Origin: Mycobacterium sp. 852002-51971_SCH5477799-a
GTDB lineage: Bacteria; Actinomycetota; Actinomycetes; Mycobacteriales; Mycobacteriaceae
Assembly (NCBI RefSeq): GCF_001667145.1
Contig: NZ_LZIF01000075.1
Location: forward strand, 124,001-188,000
Direction of reading: 5' to 3'
DNA length: 64,000 nucleotides
The number at the start of each line of letters is the position of its first letter. Within the stretch, counting starts at the first letter, position 1. The notes beneath the pieces were generated by a model. That model was given only the letters and a program-made list of their open reading frames with translations, had not been told where the DNA came from and made no database searches. This document shows positions 47,229-59,977 of this stretch, piece after piece. A program made the translations under genes and the position numbers.

Positions 47229-47873
47229 GTGGTCGAGGCTCGAGGACGCTTTCGCCAAGGCACCGCTGCGGCGCAGCTGTTAGTCGACCCGGTCGAGGCC
47301 GCGCGCCGGTTATTGGGCGCCACCCTCACCGCGCGGGGGGTGCGCGGGACGGTCGTCGAGGTCGAAGCCTATGGGGGAGTCCCCGACGGTCCCTGGCCCG
47401 ACGCCGCCGCGCACTCGTACAAGGGGTTGCGCGCCCGCAACTTCGTGATGTTCGGGCCTCCCGGCCGGCTGTACACCTACCGCAGCCACGGCATCCACGT
47501 TTGCGCCAACGTATCCTGCGGACCCGACGGCACCGCCGCCGCGGTGTTGCTGCGTGCCGCGGCCATCGAGGACGGCACCGACGTCGCGCGTGCCCGCCGA
47601 GGCGAGTTGGTGCACACCGCCGCTTTGGCGCGCGGCCCGGGCAACCTGTGCTCTGCCATGGGAATCACCATGGAAGACAACGGCATTGATCTCTTCGCGC
47701 GCAACAGTCCGGTGACCCTCGAACTGCACGAACCGCTGAGCGCAACGGCCGGCCCGCGCGTCGGCGTCAGCCAGGCCGCCGACCGGCCGTGGCGGCTGTG
47801 GCTTGCCGGCCGGCCGGAAGTCTCGGCGTATCGCCGCAGTCCCCGCGCGCCGGCCCCGGGCGCCAGCGATTAG
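47229..47873 (+). CDS. mpg: 3-methyladenine DNA glycosylase (AAG/MPG type)
   Basis: Base-excision enzyme removing alkylated purines, 214 residues. Family blocks: [18 protein letters not shown] with the catalytic Glu, [59 protein letters not shown] 47229 follows AGGA; longer in-frame extensions overlap the amt promoter side and lack similarity. Followed 33 nt later by tyrS, as in M. tuberculosis. Confidence 0.93.
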   Translation: MVEARGRFRQGTAAAQLLVDPVEAARRLLGATLTARGVRGTVVEVEAYGGVPDGPWPDAAAHSYKGLRARNFVMFGPPGRLYTYRSHGIHVCANVSCGPDGTAAAVLLRAAAIEDGTDVARARRGELVHTAALARGPGNLCSAMGITMEDNGIDLFARNSPVTLELHEPLSATAGPRVGVSQAADRPWRLWLAGRPEVSAYRRSPRAPAPGASD

Positions 47874-47906
47874 CCGGACGGTTCTCGGGTGGAAGGATCT
47901 TGGATC

Positions 47907-49178
47907 ATGGGCGACATGATCATCGACGAGCTGGGCTGGCGCGGCCTGATCGCGCAGTCCACCGACCTCGATGCGCTGACCGCCGAAGCCCGGGGCGGCC
48001 CGATGACGGTGTACGCCGGCTTCGACCCCACCGCGCCGAGCCTGCACGCCGGGCACCTGGTGCCTCTGCTGGCGTTACGCCGGTTCCAGCGCGCCGGCCA
48101 TCGCCCGATCGTGCTCGCCGGAGGGGCCACCGGCATGATCGGCGATCCCCGCGACATCGGCGAGCGCATCCTCAACGAGGCGGACACCGTCGCCGAATGG
48201 ACCGAACGGATCGGCGGGCAGCTGCAACGCTTCGTCGACTTCGATGAATCACCGACAGGCGCAGTCGTCGTCAACAATCTGGACTGGACCCGCCCCATGT
48301 CGGCGATCGAGTTTCTGCGCGACGTCGGCAAGCATTTCTCGGTCAACGTCATGCTCGACCGCGACACCGTACGTCGGCGTCTCGACGGCGACGGCATCTC
48401 CTACACCGAGTTCAGCTACATGCTCCTTCAGGCCAACGACTACGTCGAGCTGCACCGGCGCTACGGCTGCACTCTGCAGATCGGTGGCTCGGATCAGTGG
48501 GGCAACATCATCGCCGGCGTCCGGTTGGTGCGCCAGCAGCTGAGCGCCTCGGTCCACGCGCTGACGGTGCCGCTGGTGACCGCCGCCGACGGCACCAAGT
48601 TCGGCAAGTCCACCGGGGGCGGCAGCCTGTGGCTCGACCCGACACTGACCACGCCCTACGCCTGGTACCAGTACTTTTTCAACACCGCCGACGCCGACGT
48701 GGTCCGGTACCTGCGCTGGTTCACCTTCTTGACGGCCGACGAGCTCGGCGAGCTGGAACAGGCGACGGCAGAGCGTCCGCAGCAGCGCGCCGCCCAGCGG
48801 CGGCTGGCGCGCGAATTGACCGTGCTGGTGCACGGCGAGGCAGCCACAGACGCCGTCGAGCACGCCAGCCGGGCGCTGTTCGGGCAAGGCGAACTCGACC
48901 GCCTGGATGAGGCCACGCTGGCGGCGGCGCTTCGGGAGACCTCGGTCGCCGAGCTCAAACCCGGTGGACCTGACGGGATCGTCGACCTGTTGGTCGCCAG
49001 CGGGCTGTCCGAGAGCAAGAAGGCCGCGCGGCGAACCATCGGTGAGGGCGGCGTCTCGGTCAACAACGTGCGCATCGACAGCGAGGAATGGGCGCCGCAG
49101 CCGTCGGACTTCCTGCACGGCAAATGGCTGGTGCTGCGCCGCGGTAAGCGCACCGTCGCCGGGGTCGAAAAGCTCTAG
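47907..49178 (+). CDS. tyrS: Tyrosyl-tRNA synthetase
   Basis: Class I synthetase, 423 residues. HIGH motif appears as PSLHAGHL, the tyrosine pocket as QANDYVELH and [10 protein letters not shown], the KMSKS loop as KFGKS. The C-terminal S4-like RNA-binding domain (about 350-420) has [22 protein letters not shown] 47907 has AAGGA 9 nt upstream; a GTG at 47889 would add six residues. Confidence 0.96.
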   Translation: MGDMIIDELGWRGLIAQSTDLDALTAEARGGPMTVYAGFDPTAPSLHAGHLVPLLALRRFQRAGHRPIVLAGGATGMIGDPRDIGERILNEADTVAEWTERIGGQLQRFVDFDESPTGAVVVNNLDWTRPMSAIEFLRDVGKHFSVNVMLDRDTVRRRLDGDGISYTEFSYMLLQANDYVELHRRYGCTLQIGGSDQWGNIIAGVRLVRQQLSASVHALTVPLVTAADGTKFGKSTGGGSLWLDPTLTTPYAWYQYFFNTADADVVRYLRWFTFLTADELGELEQATAERPQQRAAQRRLARELTVLVHGEAATDAVEHASRALFGQGELDRLDEATLAAALRETSVAELKPGGPDGIVDLLVASGLSESKKAARRTIGEGGVSVNNVRIDSEEWAPQPSDFLHGKWLVLRRGKRTVAGVEKL

Positions 49179-49276
49179 CCGGACCGGGGCCGGAAGGGCC
49201 GCACAAAACGCGTGCGTGTACGAATCTTTACCTCACCGTGTCCTTGACGTGACCCTCGAGGACGACTGTTGTCACG

Positions 49277-49639
49277 GTGCTTTTCGCGACGCGCCTGCGG
49301 TTTACCGGCCTGGCGATCCTGGGGGTGATCACCGGCCTGGTGGCACTGGCCGCGACGCTGTCGGCGCCGATCCGCGCCGACATGGTGAGCAATGCTTTCC
49401 TGTCGGCGCTGACGAATGCCGGAATTTCCTATACCCAGCCGACCGGCACCACCGCGATGGGGCAGTCGGTATGCCCGATGCTGTTCGAGCCCGGCGGGTC
49501 GTTCGACGAGGTGACCGCCAAGATGGCCGAGGGCAACGGAATGTCGTACGAGATGGCGGGCCGGTTCACGATCGTCGCGATCGCGACGTACTGTCCGGCG
49601 ATGATCGCGCCGCTGGTGGGTAACCGGCCGCAAAGCTAG
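49277..49639 (+). CDS. Secreted DUF732 protein (LprJ position, no lipobox)
   Basis: 120 residues. Hydrophobic signal segment FTGLAILGVITGLVALAAT followed by APIRA, a likely signal peptidase I site. Mature part is DUF732-like: FLSALTNAGISYT, GQSVCPMLFE, and a second Cys in TYCPAMIAPL that could pair with the first. Position after tyrS matches lprJ (Rv1690) of M. tuberculosis, annotated as a lipoprotein, but this copy has no Cys in or after the signal region until SVCP. Function unknown. GTG start. Confidence 0.78.
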   Translation: MLFATRLRFTGLAILGVITGLVALAATLSAPIRADMVSNAFLSALTNAGISYTQPTGTTAMGQSVCPMLFEPGGSFDEVTAKMAEGNGMSYEMAGRFTIVAIATYCPAMIAPLVGNRPQS

Positions 49640-49667
49640 GCGGCGGCCTGCCCGTATTCTCGGCTGC

Positions 49668-50468
49668 GTGGTCGACGACAGGCAAAGGCACCGCGGCGAA
49701 CGGCGGGGGCGGCCGGCGTCCAACGGCTGGTCGGGTCCGGGCCGTGCGCGCCCGGCTCAACCGCAGGGCGCCGGGCGCGGGGAGGCCCAGGCCGATCGCG
49801 CGCCCCAGGACGGGCCGCCGATACCGCCCGGCGTGGAAGCCAAGCAGCTGGCGCCCGAGATCCGGCGCGAGCTCAGCACGCTGGACCGCGCCACCGCCGA
49901 TGCCGTCGCGCGCCACCTCGTGGCCGCGGGCGAGCTGCTCGACGAAGACCCGGCGGCCGCCTTGCGCCACGCCCGGGCGGCACGCGCCCGGTCCAGCCGG
50001 ATCGCCACCATTCGGGAAGCGGTCGGCATCGCCGCCTACCACTGCGGTGACTGGGCCCAGGCGCTCGCCGAGTTACGCGCTGCCCGCCGGATGGGCAGCA
50101 AGTCCTCGCTACTGGCGCTGATCGCCGATTGCGAACGCGGACTTGGCCGTCCGGAGCGGGCGATCGAACTCACGCGCGGGCCAGAGGCCGCCGAGCTCAG
50201 CGGTGACGACGCCGACGAGTTGCGCATCGTCGCCGCCGGGGCGCGCGCGGATCTCGGCCAGCTCGAGCAGGCGCTCACCATCTTGTCCACGCCTCAACTG
50301 GACCCGGCCCGCACCGGTACGACGGCCGCGCGGCTGTTCTACGCGTACGCGGACACCCTGCTGGCGCTCGGCCGCGGCGACGAGGCGCTGCAGTGGTTCC
50401 TGCACTCCGCTGCCGCGGACGTCGACGGCGTCACCGACGCCGAAGACCGGGTCAGTGAACTCGGCTGA
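49668..50468 (+). CDS. TPR-like cytoplasmic protein (Rv1691 type)
   Basis: 266 residues. The first 55 are disordered and rich in Arg, Gly, Pro and Gln. From about 60 onward it is helical with repeat-like units such as AAALRHARAARARSSRIATIR, DWAQALAELRAARR and GRGDEALQWFLH, a tetratricopeptide-like array. No enzymatic motif. GTG start; the stop shares one base with the HAD gene start, so it is coupled to it. Confidence 0.8.
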   Translation: MVDDRQRHRGERRGRPASNGWSGPGRARPAQPQGAGRGEAQADRAPQDGPPIPPGVEAKQLAPEIRRELSTLDRATADAVARHLVAAGELLDEDPAAALRHARAARARSSRIATIREAVGIAAYHCGDWAQALAELRAARRMGSKSSLLALIADCERGLGRPERAIELTRGPEAAELSGDDADELRIVAAGARADLGQLEQALTILSTPQLDPARTGTTAARLFYAYADTLLALGRGDEALQWFLHSAAADVDGVTDAEDRVSELG

Positions 50469-51517
50469 TGACCGGCTCAGATCACGCCAAAACCCTTGCG
50501 CAGCAATATGACTGCCTGCTGATAGACCTGGACGGCACGATGTTTCGCGGCCGTCGGCCCACCGAGGGCGCGGTGCAGGCGCTGGCCGAGGTGCGCAGCC
50601 GCGCGTACTTCGTGACCAACAACGCCTCGCGCAGCGCCGACGAGGTCGCCGCGCACCTGACCGAGCTGGGCTTCACGGCCGTCGCCGACGACGTCGCCAC
50701 CAGTGCGCAAAGCGCGGCGCGGCTGCTGGCCGACCGGTTGCCGCCCGACTCACCGGTGCTGATCGTGGGCACCGAGGCCCTGGCAGACGAGATCACGGCG
50801 GTCGGACTGCGGGCGGTGCGCAGCTACGACGACGACCCGGCGGCCGTCGTGCAGGGTCTGTCCCAGACCATCGGGTGGCCGGAGCTGGCCGAGGCCGCGC
50901 TGGCCATCCGGGCCGGCGCGCTGTGGGTGGCGTCCAACGTCGACCTGACGCTGCCCACCGAGCGCGGACTGCTGCCCGGCAACGGATCGTTCGTGGCCGC
51001 GCTGCGGGCGGCCACCGGCGGCGAGCCCCAGGTGGCGGGCAAGCCGGCACCCGGACTGCTGCGGGATGCCGCGGCCCGTGGCGACTTTCGCGCCCCACTG
51101 GTGATCGGGGACCGGCTCGACACCGACATCGAGGGCGCCAACGCCGCCGAGCTGCCCAGCCTGATGGTGCTGACCGGGGTCAATTCCGCGCGGGACGCGG
51201 TTTTCGCCAAGCCCGCGCAACGCCCCACCTATATTGGCCACGACCTGCGCTCGCTGCACACCGACGCCGGGCGGCTCGCGGTCGGCCCGCAGCCGGGGTG
51301 GCGGGTCGAGGCCGCGGACGCGGAGATCACCGTCAGTGCCGACGGGGCGGACGACGGGGATGACCTGTCGATCGTTCGCGCGGTCGCCGCCGCGGTGTAC
51401 GCGCGCCCCGACTCAGAGTCCGGCTCCGACTCCAGCTCTAGCGACGTGCGCGTCGAGGCCGCCGACGACCGGGCACGCGCCGCGCTGCAACGCTGGTCTT
51501 TGGTGCGCACAGACTGA
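50468..51517 (+). CDS. HAD-superfamily phosphatase, glycerol-3-phosphate phosphatase type (Rv1692)
   Basis: 349 residues. NagD/PGP-like HAD: motif I LLIDLDGTMF with nucleophile and acid Asp, motif II FVTNNASR, motif III/IV around AGKPAPGLL and IGDRLDTDIEGAN. The C-terminal 80 residues form an extra alpha/beta segment as in M. tuberculosis Rv1692, shown to dephosphorylate glycerol 3-phosphate (established, from memory). The tail contains a Ser/Asp-rich patch (ESGSDSSSSD) not expected in the core. Confidence 0.88.
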   Translation: MTGSDHAKTLAQQYDCLLIDLDGTMFRGRRPTEGAVQALAEVRSRAYFVTNNASRSADEVAAHLTELGFTAVADDVATSAQSAARLLADRLPPDSPVLIVGTEALADEITAVGLRAVRSYDDDPAAVVQGLSQTIGWPELAEAALAIRAGALWVASNVDLTLPTERGLLPGNGSFVAALRAATGGEPQVAGKPAPGLLRDAAARGDFRAPLVIGDRLDTDIEGANAAELPSLMVLTGVNSARDAVFAKPAQRPTYIGHDLRSLHTDAGRLAVGPQPGWRVEAADAEITVSADGADDGDDLSIVRAVAAAVYARPDSESGSDSSSSDVRVEAADDRARAALQRWSLVRTD

Positions 51518-51540
51518 CGGGTGACTAGCGTAGGAACGCG

Positions 51541-51726
51541 ATGACTATCGATCCCGACGAGATTCGCGCGGAAATCGACGCCCTGCTCGCGCGGCTGCCC
51601 CAGCCCGGGGACGGCGAAGACCCCGAGAAGGTGCCGTCGCTCGACGAGCTCGAAGAAATAGCACGCCGCCTGTCCGAGGCGCACGACGTGCTGCTGGCCG
51701 CGCTGGAGTCGGCGGAGAAGGGCTGA
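51541..51726 (+). CDS. Small conserved acidic protein (Rv1693 type)
   Basis: 61 residues, MTIDPDEIRAEIDALLARL then an acidic Gly-Pro stretch and a second helix (LDELEEIARRLSEAHDVLLAAL). Two amphipathic helices joined by a loop; no known domain. AGGA 7 nt before the ATG. It sits between the HAD phosphatase and tlyA at the same place in M. tuberculosis, which supports it as real. Confidence 0.75.
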   Translation: MTIDPDEIRAEIDALLARLPQPGDGEDPEKVPSLDELEEIARRLSEAHDVLLAALESAEKG

Positions 51727-51734
51727 GTGCGCGG

Positions 51735-52544
51735 ATGTCTCGACGCGCCCGCGTTGACGCCGAGCTGGTCCGGCGCGGCCTGGCCCGGTCCCGTCAGCAG
51801 GCCGCCGAATTGATCGGTGCGGGGAAGGTCTGCATCGACGGCATGCCGGCGCGCAAGCCGGGCACCGCCGTCGCCGTAACCGCCGCCCTGACCGTCGCCG
51901 AGGACGGCGAGCGCGGCTGGGTGTCGCGCGGGGCGCACAAGCTGATCGGGGCGCTGGACGCCTTCGAGATTTCGGTCGCCGGCCGCCGCTGCCTGGACGC
52001 CGGCGCATCGACGGGTGGCTTCACCGAAGTCTTGCTGGATCGCGGGGCCACCGAAGTGGTTGCCGTCGACGTGGGGTACGGCCAGCTGGCCTGGTCGCTG
52101 CGCAGCGACACCCGGGTCATCGTCGTCGAACGGACGAACGTTCGCGACCTTACCCCGGCGGCGGTCGGCGGGCGGGCCGACCTCGTGGTGGCTGACCTGT
52201 CGTTCATTTCACTATCCACGGTTCTGCCGGCGCTAACTGGATGTGCCGCGCCGAACGCGGATATCGTTCCCATGGTGAAGCCGCAGTTTGAGGTGGGCAG
52301 GGGCTTGGTCGGCGCCGGGGGTGTGGTGCACGACCCCGGCCTGCGTGCCGACGCCGTGCTGGCGGTCGCCGGTCGCGCGGACGAGCTGGGGTGGCACACC
52401 GTCGACGTCACCGCCAGCCCACTGCCGGGGCCGTCGGGCAACGTCGAGTACTTCCTGCGGCTGCGCGCCCAGACCGATAGCCCACTTGCCGGCGACGAGC
52501 TGGTGACGGCGGTGCGGCGAGCCGTGGAAAGCGGGCCACAGTGA
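51735..52544 (+). CDS. tlyA: rRNA 2'-O-methyltransferase / hemolysin-like TlyA
   Basis: 269 residues. The S4 RNA-binding domain (about 3-60: [18 protein letters not shown]) is followed by the interdomain tetrapeptide region, RGWV here where M. tuberculosis has RAWV, then an FtsJ-like methyltransferase. The K-D-K-E catalytic set is visible: [33 protein letters not shown] loop [12 protein letters not shown]. In M. tuberculosis it methylates 16S and 23S rRNA riboses, and its loss gives capreomycin resistance. GTGA overlap with nadK. Confidence 0.94.
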   Translation: MSRRARVDAELVRRGLARSRQQAAELIGAGKVCIDGMPARKPGTAVAVTAALTVAEDGERGWVSRGAHKLIGALDAFEISVAGRRCLDAGASTGGFTEVLLDRGATEVVAVDVGYGQLAWSLRSDTRVIVVERTNVRDLTPAAVGGRADLVVADLSFISLSTVLPALTGCAAPNADIVPMVKPQFEVGRGLVGAGGVVHDPGLRADAVLAVAGRADELGWHTVDVTASPLPGPSGNVEYFLRLRAQTDSPLAGDELVTAVRRAVESGPQ

Positions 52545-53470
52545 ACGAGAGCGCGCCACGCACCGTGTTGATGGTGGCCCACACCGGCCGAGAGGAGGCC
52601 ACCGAGACCGCGCGGCGCGTACAGAAAGTGCTGAGCGACAAAGGGATCGAGCTTCGTGTGCTGTCCGCCGAGGCGGTCGACAAGGGGCCGATGCACCTGG
52701 CCCCCGATGACATGCGCGCCCTGGGTATCGAGATCGAGGTGGTCAACGCCGACCCCCAGGCGGCCGCGGGCTGCGAACTGGTGCTGGCGCTCGGCGGCGA
52801 CGGCACGTTCCTGCGGGCCGCCGAACTGGCCCGCAACGCCAATATCCCGGTGCTGGGCATCAACCTCGGCCGCATCGGTTTCATGGCCGAGGCCGAGGCC
52901 GAGGCCATCGACCGGGTGCTGGATCATGTTGTCGCACAAGATTATCGGGTGGAGAATCGGTTGACGCTCGACGTGATGGTGCGCCACGGTGGCGACGTCT
53001 CGGTACATGGTTGGGCGCTGAACGAAGTCAGCTTGGAGAAGGGTCCCCGGCTGGGTGTGCTCGGCGTGGTCCTCGAGATCGACGGGCGCCCGGTGTCGGC
53101 GTTCGGCTGCGACGGGGTCCTGGTATCGACGCCGACCGGATCCACCGCCTACGCGTTCTCCGCCGGCGGGCCGGTGTTGTGGCCGGACCTGGAGGCAATC
53201 CTGGTGGTACCCAACAACGCTCACGCGCTGTTCGGCCGCCCCATGGTCACCAGCCCGGACGCCACCATCGCGATCGAGATCGAGGCCGACGGCCATGACG
53301 CCCTGGTGTTCTGCGACGGTCGCCGCGAGATGCTGGTACCGGCGGGCAGCCGGCTGGAGGTAAAGCGTTGCGACACACCGGTGAAATGGGCCCGGCTGGA
53401 CAGCGCCCCGTTCACCGACCGGCTGGTGCGCAAATTCCGGTTGCCGGTGACCGGGTGGCGCGGGAACTGA
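52541..53470 (+). CDS. nadK: NAD kinase
   Basis: 309 residues, also called ppnK. Motif [11 protein letters not shown] with Asp87 as the likely catalytic residue, [12 protein letters not shown], and the second substrate block [14 protein letters not shown]. Makes NADP from NAD using ATP or polyphosphate. Its GTG start lies inside the tlyA stop. Confidence 0.95.
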   Translation: MNESAPRTVLMVAHTGREEATETARRVQKVLSDKGIELRVLSAEAVDKGPMHLAPDDMRALGIEIEVVNADPQAAAGCELVLALGGDGTFLRAAELARNANIPVLGINLGRIGFMAEAEAEAIDRVLDHVVAQDYRVENRLTLDVMVRHGGDVSVHGWALNEVSLEKGPRLGVLGVVLEIDGRPVSAFGCDGVLVSTPTGSTAYAFSAGGPVLWPDLEAILVVPNNAHALFGRPMVTSPDATIAIEIEADGHDALVFCDGRREMLVPAGSRLEVKRCDTPVKWARLDSAPFTDRLVRKFRLPVTGWRGN

Positions 53471-53495
53471 CGGCCTTAGCTCTGGTGCTAGCTGA

Positions 53496-55247
53496 ATGCT
53501 GACCGAAATCCGCATCGAGTCACTCGGTGCCATCAGCGCCGCGGTGGGGGAGTTCGGCCGCGGCCTGACCGTATTGACCGGTGAGACCGGCACGGGCAAG
53601 ACGATGGTGGTGACCGGGTTGCACCTGCTCGGCGGTGCCCGCGCGGACGCGACCCGGGTGCGGTCCGGTGCGGACCGGGCGATCGTCGAAGGCCGTTTCA
53701 CCACAACCGATCTCGACGAAGCCACGATCATCAAGCTGAACGACATGCTGGACGCCTCGGGCGCCGAACGCGACGAGGACGGCAGCGTGATCGCGCTGCG
53801 CTCGGTCAGCCGGGACGGACCGTCGCGGGCGTACCTCGGCGGCCGCAGCGTGCCGGCCAAGTCACTGGGCGACTTCACGGCCGGGCTGCTGACCCTGCAC
53901 GGGCAGAACGACCAGCTGCGGCTCATGCGGCCCGAGGAGCAGTGCGGCGCGCTGGACCGGTTCGCGAAGGCCGGCCCCGCACTGGAGCGTTACAGCAAAC
54001 TGCGCGACGCTTGGCTGTCGGCCCGGCGCGACCTGCTGGACCGCCGCAACCGGATGCGCGAGCTCGCGCTGGAGGCCGACCGGCTGAACTTCGCGCTCAA
54101 CGAGATCGATGCGGTGGACCCGCAACCCGGCGAGGACGATGCCCTGGTCGCGGACATCCTGCGGCTCTCCGAACTGGACACCCTGCGCGAGGCCGCGGCC
54201 GGCGCCCGTGCGGCTTTGTCCTCGGACGAGGCCGACGGATCCGGATTCAGCGCGACCGACAGCCTCGGAAAGGCAAGGGCCGCACTGGAATCGACGGACG
54301 ACGCGAAGCTGCTGGCGTTGGCCGGCCAGCTCGGCGAGGTGCTGACGGTGGTCGTCGACGCGGCCGGTGAGCTGGGCGGCTTCCTCGAGGAGCTGCCGGT
54401 CGATGCCAGCGCGCTGGAATCCAAACTGGCCCGCCAGGCCGAACTGCGCACGCTGACACGCAAGTACGCCGCGGACATCGACGGCGTGCTGGCCTGGGCC
54501 CGTGAATCCAGGGAGCGACTGGCCCAACTCGACGTCTCCGAGGAAGGGCTGGCCGCGCTGACGAAGCGGGTCGACGAACTCGCGCACGAATTGGCCCAGG
54601 CCGCGGTCGATCTGAGCAACATCCGGCGCAAGGCCGCCAAGCGGCTCGCCAAAGAGGTCACCGCCGAGCTGTCCGGGCTGGCGATGGCCGACGCGCAATT
54701 CAGCATCGGCGTCACCGTCGAGGTCGCGTCGGCCGCCGAGGACGCCGCCACGCTGATGCTGCCCTCGGGCGAGCTCGCCCGCGCCGGCGCCGACGGGGTC
54801 GACCAGGTGGAGTTCGGCTTCGCGGCCCACCGCGGGATGGACCAGCTGCCGCTGGCGAAGAGCGCGTCGGGGGGCGAGCTGTCCCGGGTGATGCTGGCGT
54901 TGGAAGTGGTGCTGGCCGCCTCGGCGGCGGGCACGACCATGGTCTTCGACGAGGTCGATGCCGGCGTTGGCGGCCGGGCGGCGGTGCAGATCGGGCGGCG
55001 GCTGGCGCGGCTGGCGCGCACCCATCAGGTCATCGTGGTCACCCACCTTCCGCAGGTCGCGGCGTACGCCGACGTGCACCTGGTGGTGCATGGAGCCGGA
55101 CCCAAGGGAACCAGCGTGGTGCGGCGGGTCGCCGACGACGAGCGGGTGGCCGAGCTGGCGCGGATGCTGGCCGGGCTGGGCGAATCCGACAGCGGCCGCG
55201 CGCACGCCCGTGAACTGCTCGACGCGGCGCAGAAGGATGAGATCTAA
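53496..55247 (+). CDS. recN: DNA repair protein RecN
   Basis: 583 residues, SMC-like. N-terminal ATPase half has Walker A GETGTGKT; the centre (about 150-370) is coiled coil, Leu/Ala/Glu-rich; the C-terminal half has signature SGGELSRVMLALEVV and Walker B TMVFDEVDAGVGG, then VTHLPQVAAYAD. Acts in double-strand-break repair. Starts 25 nt after nadK. Confidence 0.95.
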   Translation: MLTEIRIESLGAISAAVGEFGRGLTVLTGETGTGKTMVVTGLHLLGGARADATRVRSGADRAIVEGRFTTTDLDEATIIKLNDMLDASGAERDEDGSVIALRSVSRDGPSRAYLGGRSVPAKSLGDFTAGLLTLHGQNDQLRLMRPEEQCGALDRFAKAGPALERYSKLRDAWLSARRDLLDRRNRMRELALEADRLNFALNEIDAVDPQPGEDDALVADILRLSELDTLREAAAGARAALSSDEADGSGFSATDSLGKARAALESTDDAKLLALAGQLGEVLTVVVDAAGELGGFLEELPVDASALESKLARQAELRTLTRKYAADIDGVLAWARESRERLAQLDVSEEGLAALTKRVDELAHELAQAAVDLSNIRRKAAKRLAKEVTAELSGLAMADAQFSIGVTVEVASAAEDAATLMLPSGELARAGADGVDQVEFGFAAHRGMDQLPLAKSASGGELSRVMLALEVVLAASAAGTTMVFDEVDAGVGGRAAVQIGRRLARLARTHQVIVVTHLPQVAAYADVHLVVHGAGPKGTSVVRRVADDERVAELARMLAGLGESDSGRAHARELLDAAQKDEI

Positions 55248-55360
55248 CCGTCCGGAACACGTGATACAGCTGTGACTCGTGGGACTCTAGATAACTTCTG
55301 AGGCTGATGTTACGGCGCGCCTCCCGTCCTCGCCGGGGCTTCGCGGACAGAATCGCCCCC

Positions 55361-56542
55361 ATGAAGATGTCAGGCCTGCTTTCCCGTAACCCCGCCCGGC
55401 CGGGCCTCGTCGGCACCGCCCGCGTTGACCGGAACATCGACCGACTGCTGCGTAGGGTCTGCCCCGGCGACATCGTGGTGCTCGACGTCCTTGATCTGGA
55501 CCGCATCACGGCCGACGCGCTGGTGGAGGCTGACATCGCCGCGGTCGTCAACGCGTCTCCGTCGGTGTCGGGCCGCTACCCGAACATGGGCCCCGAGGTG
55601 CTGGTCAACAACGGGGTGACGCTGATCGACGAGGCCGGACCCGACATCTTCAGGAAGGTCAAGGACGGCTCCAAGATCCGCCTGCACGAGGGCGGGGTGT
55701 ACGTCGGCGATCGCAGGCTGGTCCGCGGGACCGAGCGCACCGACCACGACATCGCCGACCTGATGCGCGAGGCCAAGAGCGGACTGTCCGCGCACCTGGA
55801 GGCGTTCGCCGGCAACACGATCGAGTTCATCAAGAGCGAGAGCCCGCTGCTGATCGACGGCATCGGCATCCCCGACGTCGACGTCGACCTGCGCCGCCGG
55901 CATGTGGTGATCGTCGCCGACGAGCCCAGCGCCGAGGAGGACCTGAAGTCGCTCAAGCCGTTCATCAAGGAGTATCAGCCGGCCCTGATCGGGGTGGGCA
56001 CCGGCGCCGACGTCTTGCGCAAGGCGGGCTACCGCCCCCAGGTCATCGTCGGCGACCCCGACCAGATCAGCACCGACGCGCTCAAGTGCGGTGCCCAGGT
56101 CGTGTTGCCCGCCGACGCCGACGGCCACGCGCCCGGGCTGGAACGCATCCAGGATCTCGGCGTCGGGGCGATGACGTTCCCGGCCGCCGGTTCGGCGATC
56201 GACCTGGCCCTGCTGCTGGCCGATCACCACGGCGCCGCGCTGTTGGTGACGGCCGGTCACACCGCCAACATCGAGACGTTCTTCGACCGCACCCGCGCGC
56301 ACAGCAACCCCTCCACCTTCCTCACCCGGCTGCGGGTGGGCGAGAAGGTGGTGGACGCCAAGGCCGTGGCCACCCTGTACCGCAATCACATCTCGGCGGG
56401 CGCCATCGCGCTGCTGGCGCTGACCATGCTGATCGCCGTCATCGTCGCGCTGTGGGTATCACGCACCGACGGCGTGGTGCTGCACTGGGTCACCGACTAC
56501 TGGAACCACTTCTGCCTGACGGTGCAGAAGTGGGTCACCTAA
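55361..56542 (+). CDS. steA: SteA-like envelope/division protein (Rv1697 type)
   Basis: 393 residues. Thiamine-pyrophosphokinase-like core: VVIVADEPSAEEDLKSL, GVGTGADVLRKAGYRPQ, VGDPDQIST, GAMTFPAAGSAIDLALLLA. One C-terminal transmembrane helix (AIALLALTMLIAVIVALWV). In Corynebacterium SteA forms a membrane complex with SteB, the homologue of the next gene, and affects cell separation. ATG 55361 gives the M. tuberculosis length; ATG 55307, preceded by GAGG, would add 18 residues and is possible. The stop directly abuts the mctB start. Confidence 0.88.
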   Translation: MKMSGLLSRNPARPGLVGTARVDRNIDRLLRRVCPGDIVVLDVLDLDRITADALVEADIAAVVNASPSVSGRYPNMGPEVLVNNGVTLIDEAGPDIFRKVKDGSKIRLHEGGVYVGDRRLVRGTERTDHDIADLMREAKSGLSAHLEAFAGNTIEFIKSESPLLIDGIGIPDVDVDLRRRHVVIVADEPSAEEDLKSLKPFIKEYQPALIGVGTGADVLRKAGYRPQVIVGDPDQISTDALKCGAQVVLPADADGHAPGLERIQDLGVGAMTFPAAGSAIDLALLLADHHGAALLVTAGHTANIETFFDRTRAHSNPSTFLTRLRVGEKVVDAKAVATLYRNHISAGAIALLALTMLIAVIVALWVSRTDGVVLHWVTDYWNHFCLTVQKWVT

Positions 56543-57487
56543 ATGATCTCGTTGCGTCAACATGCCTTGTCGCTGGCCGCGGTCTTCCTGGCGCTGGCCG
56601 TGGGAGTCGTGCTGGGCTCCGGCTTCTTGTCGGACACCTTGTTGTCCAGCCTCCGCGACGAGAAGCGCGACTTGAACACCCAGATCAGCGGGCTGAACGA
56701 CCAGAAGAATGTGCTGAACGAAAAGCTCAGCGCGGCAAACAATTTCGACACCCAACTGGTCGGCCGGATAGTGCACGACGCGCTGGGCGGCAAGTCGGTG
56801 GTGGTGTTTCGCACCCCGGACGCCCAGGACGACGACGTGGCCGCGGTGTCGAAGTTCATCGGTCAGGCCGGCGGCACGGTGACCGGGACGGTGTCGTTGA
56901 CGCAGGAGTTCGTGGAGGCCAACTCTGCGGAGAAGCTGCAGACGGTGGTCAACTCCTCGGTGCTGCCCGCGGGCCAGCAGCTGAGCACCAAGCTCGTCGA
57001 CCAGGGTTCGCAGGCGGGCGACCTGATGGGCATCGCCCTGCTGGCCAACGCGAACCCGGCAGCGCCGGCGGTCGATGAGATCCAGCGCAACACCGTGCTG
57101 GCGGCGCTGCGTGACACCGGCTTCATCACCTATCAGGCCACCGATCACCTGGCCGCGGCCAACGCCGCGCTGGTCGTCACAGGGGGCGCGCTGCCCCCGG
57201 ACGCCGGCAACAAGGGCGTCAGCGTGGCCCGGTTCTCGGCCGCGTTGGCCCCGCACGGCTCGGGCACCCTGCTCGCCGGGCGCGACGGTTCGGCAACCGG
57301 AGGCGCCGCCGTGGCGGTGACCCGCGCCGACGCCGGGATGAACTCGGCGATCACCACCGTCGACGACGTCGACTCCGCGCCGGGGCGCATCACCGCGGTC
57401 CTGGGCCTGCACGACCTGCTGGGCGGCGGCCACGCCGGGCAGTACGGCACCGGGCACGGGGCGGCGTCAATCACGGTGCCTCAGTAG
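56543..57487 (+). CDS. mctB: MctB/SteB-like envelope protein
   Basis: 314 residues. N-terminal hydrophobic helix ALSLAAVFLALAVGVVLGSG, then a coiled coil (LRDEKRDLNTQISGLNDQKN, about residues 35-65), then an alpha/beta domain. M. tuberculosis MctB (Rv1698) is reported to limit intracellular copper and to reside in the outer envelope; the corynebacterial orthologue SteB partners SteA. ATG immediately follows the steA stop. Confidence 0.9.
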   Translation: MISLRQHALSLAAVFLALAVGVVLGSGFLSDTLLSSLRDEKRDLNTQISGLNDQKNVLNEKLSAANNFDTQLVGRIVHDALGGKSVVVFRTPDAQDDDVAAVSKFIGQAGGTVTGTVSLTQEFVEANSAEKLQTVVNSSVLPAGQQLSTKLVDQGSQAGDLMGIALLANANPAAPAVDEIQRNTVLAALRDTGFITYQATDHLAAANAALVVTGGALPPDAGNKGVSVARFSAALAPHGSGTLLAGRDGSATGGAAVAVTRADAGMNSAITTVDDVDSAPGRITAVLGLHDLLGGGHAGQYGTGHGAASITVPQ

Positions 57488-57519
57488 CGGGCGTGTTAGC
57501 CGCGGCACAGGGCGGCGGA

Positions 57520-57528
57520 TGTTAGGGT
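57520..57528 (+). promoter_or_regulatory. Candidate extended -10 promoter of pyrG
   Basis: TGTTAGGGT combines a TGn extension with a TAnnnT hexamer (57523-57528) in the 122-nt mctB-pyrG gap. The transcript would begin near 57535 and have a leader of about 75 nt. No recognisable -35. Confidence 0.35.
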
Positions 57529-57558
57529 GGGTTTCCGTGGGTCGGCAGGCCCATCTAG

Positions 57559-59973
<2,415 letters not shown>

Positions 59974-59977
<4 letters not shown>

